Shown here: one piece after another, positions 59,825 through 64,000 of the stretch
Layout: the number at the start of each line of letters is the position of its first letter
How positions within the stretch are numbered: the first letter of the stretch is position 1
From: Microcebus murinus
Taxonomy: Eukaryota; Chordata; Mammalia; Primates; Cheirogaleidae
Assembly (NCBI RefSeq): GCF_040939455.1
Contig: NC_134108.1
Coordinates: forward strand, 53,753,501-53,817,500
Direction of reading: 5' to 3'
Length of the DNA: 64,000 nucleotides
Made by a program: the position numbers and the translations under genes
The notes under the pieces: generated by a model
The model's database searches: none
What the model saw: the letters and a program-made list of their open reading frames with translations, nothing else
What the model was told of the DNA's origin: nothing

Positions 59825-60432
59825 ACATTCACAATGGCACCTAGAAAAACAGCCAGAGGTCACCTTGCAAATGTTTCATAGTGGTGAGAGGTCCTATGAG
59901 AGAGAAGAGGATCAGATGGGCCCAGAGAAAGTCACAAGTCAGGATTCAGATCTTCATCTTTATAAGACAGACAGACATCTCCCTGGCTATTGTCTGGCCT
60001 CAGTTGTTCATGAAACACCTTCTCTCCTCCTCCTTCCCCAAAATTTATCATTTAAAATGCTACTCTGTGTAGGTAGAAGATGAAAGTTTGATGACATAAA
60101 GTTTATAAGGGCTAAAAAGGAAGTTTAGTGAATGGGAGCAGTTCACAGACTATGCAAATTGTCCGTTAAGTGGCACTTTGGTTCAGCAAATCCATGAGAG
60201 TTTTACCTTGAATTTCTTTCTACCAGACCTCATTCAGCAGAAGCTGGTTCCCTGGAAACTGATATTTAAAAAAAAAAATCTGTGTCATGTCTATTTTCCA
60301 GGATCTACAATGGCAATTTCAACCCATATGAGCTGCCTTCCTGAACAGAGGCACTGATTGTCTCCAATTGTGGGTTAATGGATACAAGTCTAGTAGGGAT
60401 AAAGGAAAAAAATATTTATAATGTCTAAAATG
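59825..60432. mobile_element. Unidentified 608-bp insertion with 8-bp TSD
   Basis: AACTTATA occurs at 59817-59824 and 60433-60440. Removing the insert and one copy restores text that runs like the expected Tigger interior ('ttgaaacttata' + 'aaattgtttatttc'). The insert starts ACATTCACAATGG and ends TCTAAAATG, with at most a 4-bp CATT/AATG terminal repeat, no poly-A tail and no recognised family. An 8-bp duplication suggests a hAT-like event. The short frames here are unrecognised. Confidence 0.5.
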
Positions 60433-60524
60433 AACTTATAAAATTGTTTATTTCTCGAGTTTTGCCATTAATATTTTTGGACTGTGAATGACCGTGAAAC
60501 CGCTGTTAAGGGGAGACTACTGTA

Positions 60525-60899
60525 CACCGGAGTAATATTTATTGATGACAAAGTAATACAGAATAAATAAATTTTGTATATAATGTGTTAATGAATGAAT
60601 GGGGGAAGTTAATTGAATCAGACTTTTCTATTCCATGAGGAAAACATAGTCCCTCTGGACTAAAAGGAACTCTGAGGTCACCTTGTTCAGTCACCCATGC
60701 TTATGCTTGAATCAAGCTGCAAGGGTCACAGTCACCAGTGTTGACAAGGCATCTACGTGACAAAGGTTACAGAATTCCTGTAATGTTCACTGAAATTATA
60801 GTTAGAAATTTGACTTTTGTTAAATATATTAAGATCCTTTAGATGCACAATCCCTATCTAACCCTTACTGGAGAAATATAATTAAAAACAAAATCTTCT
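60525..60899. other. Unique sequence
   Basis: No gene or repeat recognised. Confidence 0.55.
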
Positions 60900-61510
60900 C
60901 CCAGCCCAGAAATCCTCTCCACAAAGGCAGTAGGGAGAGAAAACACTTTTATTATTGAATAAGCATTAAACCAGAATAGGATGTGCACCACAGGCAATCT
61001 ACCACAGAGATAAAAAGAAATTTCACCCTTTTTTATAGCCAAGCAGATAACAATCCGTTACATACAAGTTTCAAGATAAATAATAACTAGTCCTCAAGGA
61101 AGAGGACTTGACTGTACCATGTCTCAAACATAGTTTATCTTTACTTTACCAGGTAGTTGGAGTGACCATCTGTGTTAGCCAATTGGCTTTATTCGGAAGA
61201 AAAAGAAACTTCTCATATCTTTATGACAGGGGATAGTTTCAACTTGGAGCAAGGAACCCAAGGAGTTAGGCCTTTATCTTAGCCCAGAAACTGAGGGGCA
61301 GAGGCAATTCTCCTTGATGTTCACATTTCTAAGAGATGGTTCCCAGGTCCTTGATAAAGATATTCCTGGATCATAAAGCTGACAAAACACTTCTCTAGTC
61401 TTCCAAAAGTTGTATATACATTTCCAAAGAGAGGAGAACATACTTGTAATTGCAACTTTTCTGAAGTAAATGCTCCGATAAAAAAAAAAAAAAAAAAGGA
61501 GGGATATTGT
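60900..61510 (-). mobile_element. LTR-like repeat, reverse (second copy, family uncertain)
   Basis: AATAAAA on the minus strand at 60947-60953. 61305-61390 and 61455-61505 align in order with 33790-33870 and 33900-33950. An A run at about 61481-61498 is peculiar to this copy. Borders uncertain. Confidence 0.4.
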
Positions 61511-62703
61511 ATTAAGTCTCTTATTTTTAAATTTGTATTTGTCCCTACACCCTCCAGTTGCCTACTTTCCCCACTACTGCTCCAGGTTAGCTTGGCTCTC
61601 CACCTGCTGATCTGCCAGTAATTCTTTCTAGAGTATCTGCTGTTACCTGAAGTCCCTGGATGAGTCAGAGGAGAGTCCATAATTCCTCCACAATTGTTAC
61701 CAAAATGTGTTTCTAAATATGCTTTTTAAAAAAATGGGTAAAGGATTCATTGATTTCAGTATTTTCTCATTTTGTATTGCCAAGAATTCCCTCTACCTGT
61801 AAAAACCTCTGTTAGAATTCTCTGCCCACTTTCTGACATGTTTCTGGTAATATTGCCTTCCTCATATCCTTCCAAGAGGGAAGACCTTCATTTTCCCTAC
61901 ACCACATTTATTAGGTCCAGCATTCTCCTGATTCCTTTTGCCAACTTTCAGCTCATTCTTCTGAAAACTCCCTTTAGTAACTCACCCTCCTCTGGTTTAG
62001 GAAGTCTAGTGATGTATGCCACCTTTTTCAACCATTTTCTTCACCATTCACTAATACCCATAATGGCAGGTAACAAAAAATGGCTCTAATGATGAACTAG
62101 TCACCAGCTGTAGTTCATATTTCCTCATCTTCTGCACCAGGGGCTTTCAATTCTTTCCATTTCTCTAACTACTCAGATGGCCACACTCTGGATCTTGATT
62201 TCTACTCTAGAGAATTCACCAGGCATATTTCATGCTCTTATCACATCCCTTTAACCCTCTAACCTCTTTATCTCCTTTGCTCTTGACTTCATCCTCCAGA
62301 ATCTCTCCCAAATATCCATTGAGCTTGTACCTTTAGTTTCTCTGCTCTATTGATGCTGTTGCCAAACTTTCCTTACTCTTACCTCTGTTTATTCTGGTTC
62401 CACTTCTCATTGGTCTCTTCCCAAACTTTAGGTCTTCAGAAGATAAAACTCTCACTTGGCATCATGTTCTCCGTTTTCCATATTAAAGCAAACATGAAAA
62501 CCAATAAAATCCTCAAAGTATTTTTACTTTGATTTCTTTATCTTTCTCTACCAAAAGCTTCAGAAAAGAAGTGAGTACTGTACCTCATACTTGAAACAGG
62601 GTGTGTGTTTTGACGTTGTGGCTGACTCTCCTGTGACATTGAACAGGCCAGGTGAGCCAACTGGGTTTCAGTTTTCTCATCTTTTACAAGTATTATCAGA
62701 CAT
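61511..62703. other. Pyrimidine-rich non-coding sequence
   Basis: C/T-rich plus strand with frames of 60-105 codons but no domain or codon pattern I recognise. It could be ancient LINE sequence. Confidence 0.45.
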
Positions 62704-62851
62704 GAGGATGAGGTCTTGCTCTGTCACCCAGACCAGAGTGCACTGGCATGATCATAGCTCACTGCAGCCTTGAACTCCTGGGCTCAAGTGATCTTCTTGA
62801 AAGCCTCCAGAGTATCTGGGACTAAAGGCATGAGCCACTGTTGTGCCCAGC
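62704..62851 (-). mobile_element. Alu monomer, reverse
   Basis: 'gaggtcttgctctgtcaccc', 'tgatcatagctcactgcagc', 'cttgaactcctgggctcaag' to 'catgagccactgttgtgccc', a single arm in reverse, diverged (FLAM/FRAM type). Confidence 0.8.
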
Positions 62852-62910
62852 CTCAGTTTCCTCCTTTAAATATGAAATTATTTGTACCTTGCAGAATGTT
62901 ATAAACTGGA

Positions 62911-62933
62911 AAAAAGAAGAAGAAGAAGAAGGA
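62911..62933 (+). repeat. AAG microsatellite
   Basis: About five to six consecutive AGA/GAA triplets in an A-rich context. Confidence 0.85.
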
Positions 62934-63289
62934 ATAACCAATTCAATATTTATCTCTTTTCCAATGAATCTAAAATATTTCTAGGCAAAATCTCGTCTAC
63001 TCTTGCATGTTCAATAATCTGCTTGTCATTGCTGCAGAATTGCCTTTTCTCTCCATTTCATTCAAAGGTACACTACTCTTACAGCCGTTTCAGAATCACA
63101 TTCTTTTACCTATTTTCTATTATGCAGTGAGTCACTAGTTCTAAGTGATTCCCCCTTTCTCTTTTCAGACAGTATCTGACTTTTGACTAAGTTATAACAG
63201 TTTCTAAATGTATTATTCTAAATGTATTTTTGTCCCCTCTACTGAGTCCCTTTTAATCTCTCTCTATTAGTAGTCATTGTTTGTAAACC

Positions 63290-63565
63290 ACATAAATCTC
63301 TCCATCAAAATCCTCTAATTGCTTCCCAATGGCTACAAAATTAAACAAATATGTACTATTCCTTCCATATGGTCTGATATTCAAGATCATATTCTGCTAT
63401 TAACTTTTTACTCCAGCCAAATTGAACTATTCACCCTCCTTTAGCTATACGCCTTACCTGTCAGCCCTTATATTCCTCTGGAATTTCATCTTCCTCTGTC
63501 CTACCCGTGGAAACTCAACTGCATTCTCATTTTAATATCCTATTCTCCTTAGCCGGAAGTGATCT
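63290..63565 (+). repeat. L2 LINE 3' fragment
   Basis: 'ctctaattgcttcccaatgg', 'ggtctgatattcaagatcat', 'tactccagccaaattgaact' and 'cctctggaatttcatcttcc' follow the sense order of the L2 3' end. Confidence 0.6.
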
Positions 63566-64000
63566 ACTTCTTTTCTGAACACACTGATACTGTGTTTTAT
63601 TCCTTTAGTAGCCTATCTCCTCAGACAATACCACTGGGATAAATATTAAATACTCCATGCCTCACCACACACATATACAAATAAATATATTAGAAGAAAA
63701 ATTAGTTCTATATATTTAGTATCTCTCAGAGTAGACAGTATTTGCTAATAGATAAATGTCAAAAATAAGCATAAGATCTACTGCTCAATGGAAATAGAGA
63801 TATAGATGCAGGCATAAAGATATAGGCATAGGGACAGGCACAGACATAAATTTGCCAGTTAACTAATATTAATCTCTATAAATATAAAACATTCTCTTAA
63901 ATAAATATGAGGCTTTATAATGATTTTCCTCTGAAAGCCCAAATTTCAGAAATTCTCCTGGTCGGGACATAGATTATGTTATTTAAGTGCAAAGATATTT
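63566..64000. other. AT-rich sequence with short purine-rich repeats
   Basis: No gene recognised. Loose ATAGGCATA-type repetition near 63800-63840. Confidence 0.55.

Larger units (their letters stand above)
59375..60522 (-). mobile_element. Tigger/MER2-like DNA transposon carrying two insertions
   Basis: The right end 'gttaaggggagactactg' followed by TA (60523-60524) is the complement of a Tigger-type terminus CAGTAGTC. Inward lie 'gtttatttctcgagttttgc', 'gatttcatcacgctactcag', 'gacaaagggatgatttattt', 'catacagcgtggata' and 'ccagtggatgcctgaaa', all in the order of a MER2/Tigger element. The left terminus is decayed. Interrupted by 59517-59739 (hAT) and 59825-60432 (unidentified). Confidence 0.65.

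Noticed and set aside
60947..60960. Polyadenylation-like signals and T runs considered as gene 3' ends
   Set aside because: No exon, splice or coding evidence lies upstream; the signals belong to repeats.
61772..62089. 105-codon plus-strand open frame in pyrimidine-rich DNA
   Set aside because: C/T-rich DNA lacks stop codons by composition; there is no domain, exon border or supporting context.

Overview
The window is vertebrate nuclear DNA, almost certainly from a strepsirrhine primate (lemur or loris group). Alu elements are present, which restricts it to primates. Several of them (31003-31349, 46648-46992, 54415-54766) carry an A/T-rich linker of the type AGAAATTAATTGGCCAAC between the two arms, which I know from lemur and galago Alus and not from monkey or human ones. 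The L1 tails at 20833-22416, 41876-42608 and 46066-46266 (ending ...TACCCCCATAATATGC... or its complement) fit the same lineage.

I see no protein-coding gene, exon set, tRNA, rRNA or snRNA. The DNA is AT-rich, intergenic or deep-intronic, and mostly interspersed repeats of different ages in unique sequence. The longest open frames belong to L1 ORF2, lie antisense to L1, or run through Alu and LTR sequence.

Layout. 1-3.1 kb: an MLT1-type LTR split by an 808-bp endogenous-retrovirus solo LTR (6-bp target duplication), then an MST-type LTR. 4.3-7.3 kb: L2 and hAT remnants and a 529-bp solo LTR (5-bp duplication). 11-13.9 kb: old L1-like sequence, an oversized Alu and an isolated GC-rich block resembling an L1 5' UTR. 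15-19 kb: an Alu monomer, a MIR, a long hairpin and a hAT element. 18.9-22.4 kb: an old L1 ORF1 remnant followed by a 5'-truncated lemur-type L1 with 13-bp duplications. 22.4-30 kb: old repeats, MLT1, MIR. 29.7-31.4 kb: two hAT elements and an Alu. 33.5-35.5 kb: an LTR-like repeat and a TIR-to-TIR Tigger element with a transposase remnant. 39.7-46.3 kb: a MER1-type hAT element, an L2-like repeat split by L1, and two reverse L1 pieces. 46.6-52.5 kb: a very fresh-looking Alu, an old Alu, an ancient L1 split by an Alu and an ERV LTR, and a composite Alu insertion that looks like a 3' transduction. 53-55 kb: MIR, L2, Alu. 55-59.3 kb: mostly unique. 59.4-64 kb: a Tigger/MER2-like element carrying two later insertions, an LTR-like repeat, an Alu monomer and L2.

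No genes act together here. The window's value is its insertion history, much of it readable from target-site duplications. The most unusual items are the composite Alu at 52056-52547, the unidentified 608-bp insertion at 59825-60432, the orphan L1-promoter-like block at 12805-13880, the hairpin at 18512-18588 and the betaretroviral-style solo LTR at 1748-2555. Family names come from memory of consensus sequences, and where I was unsure I say so.
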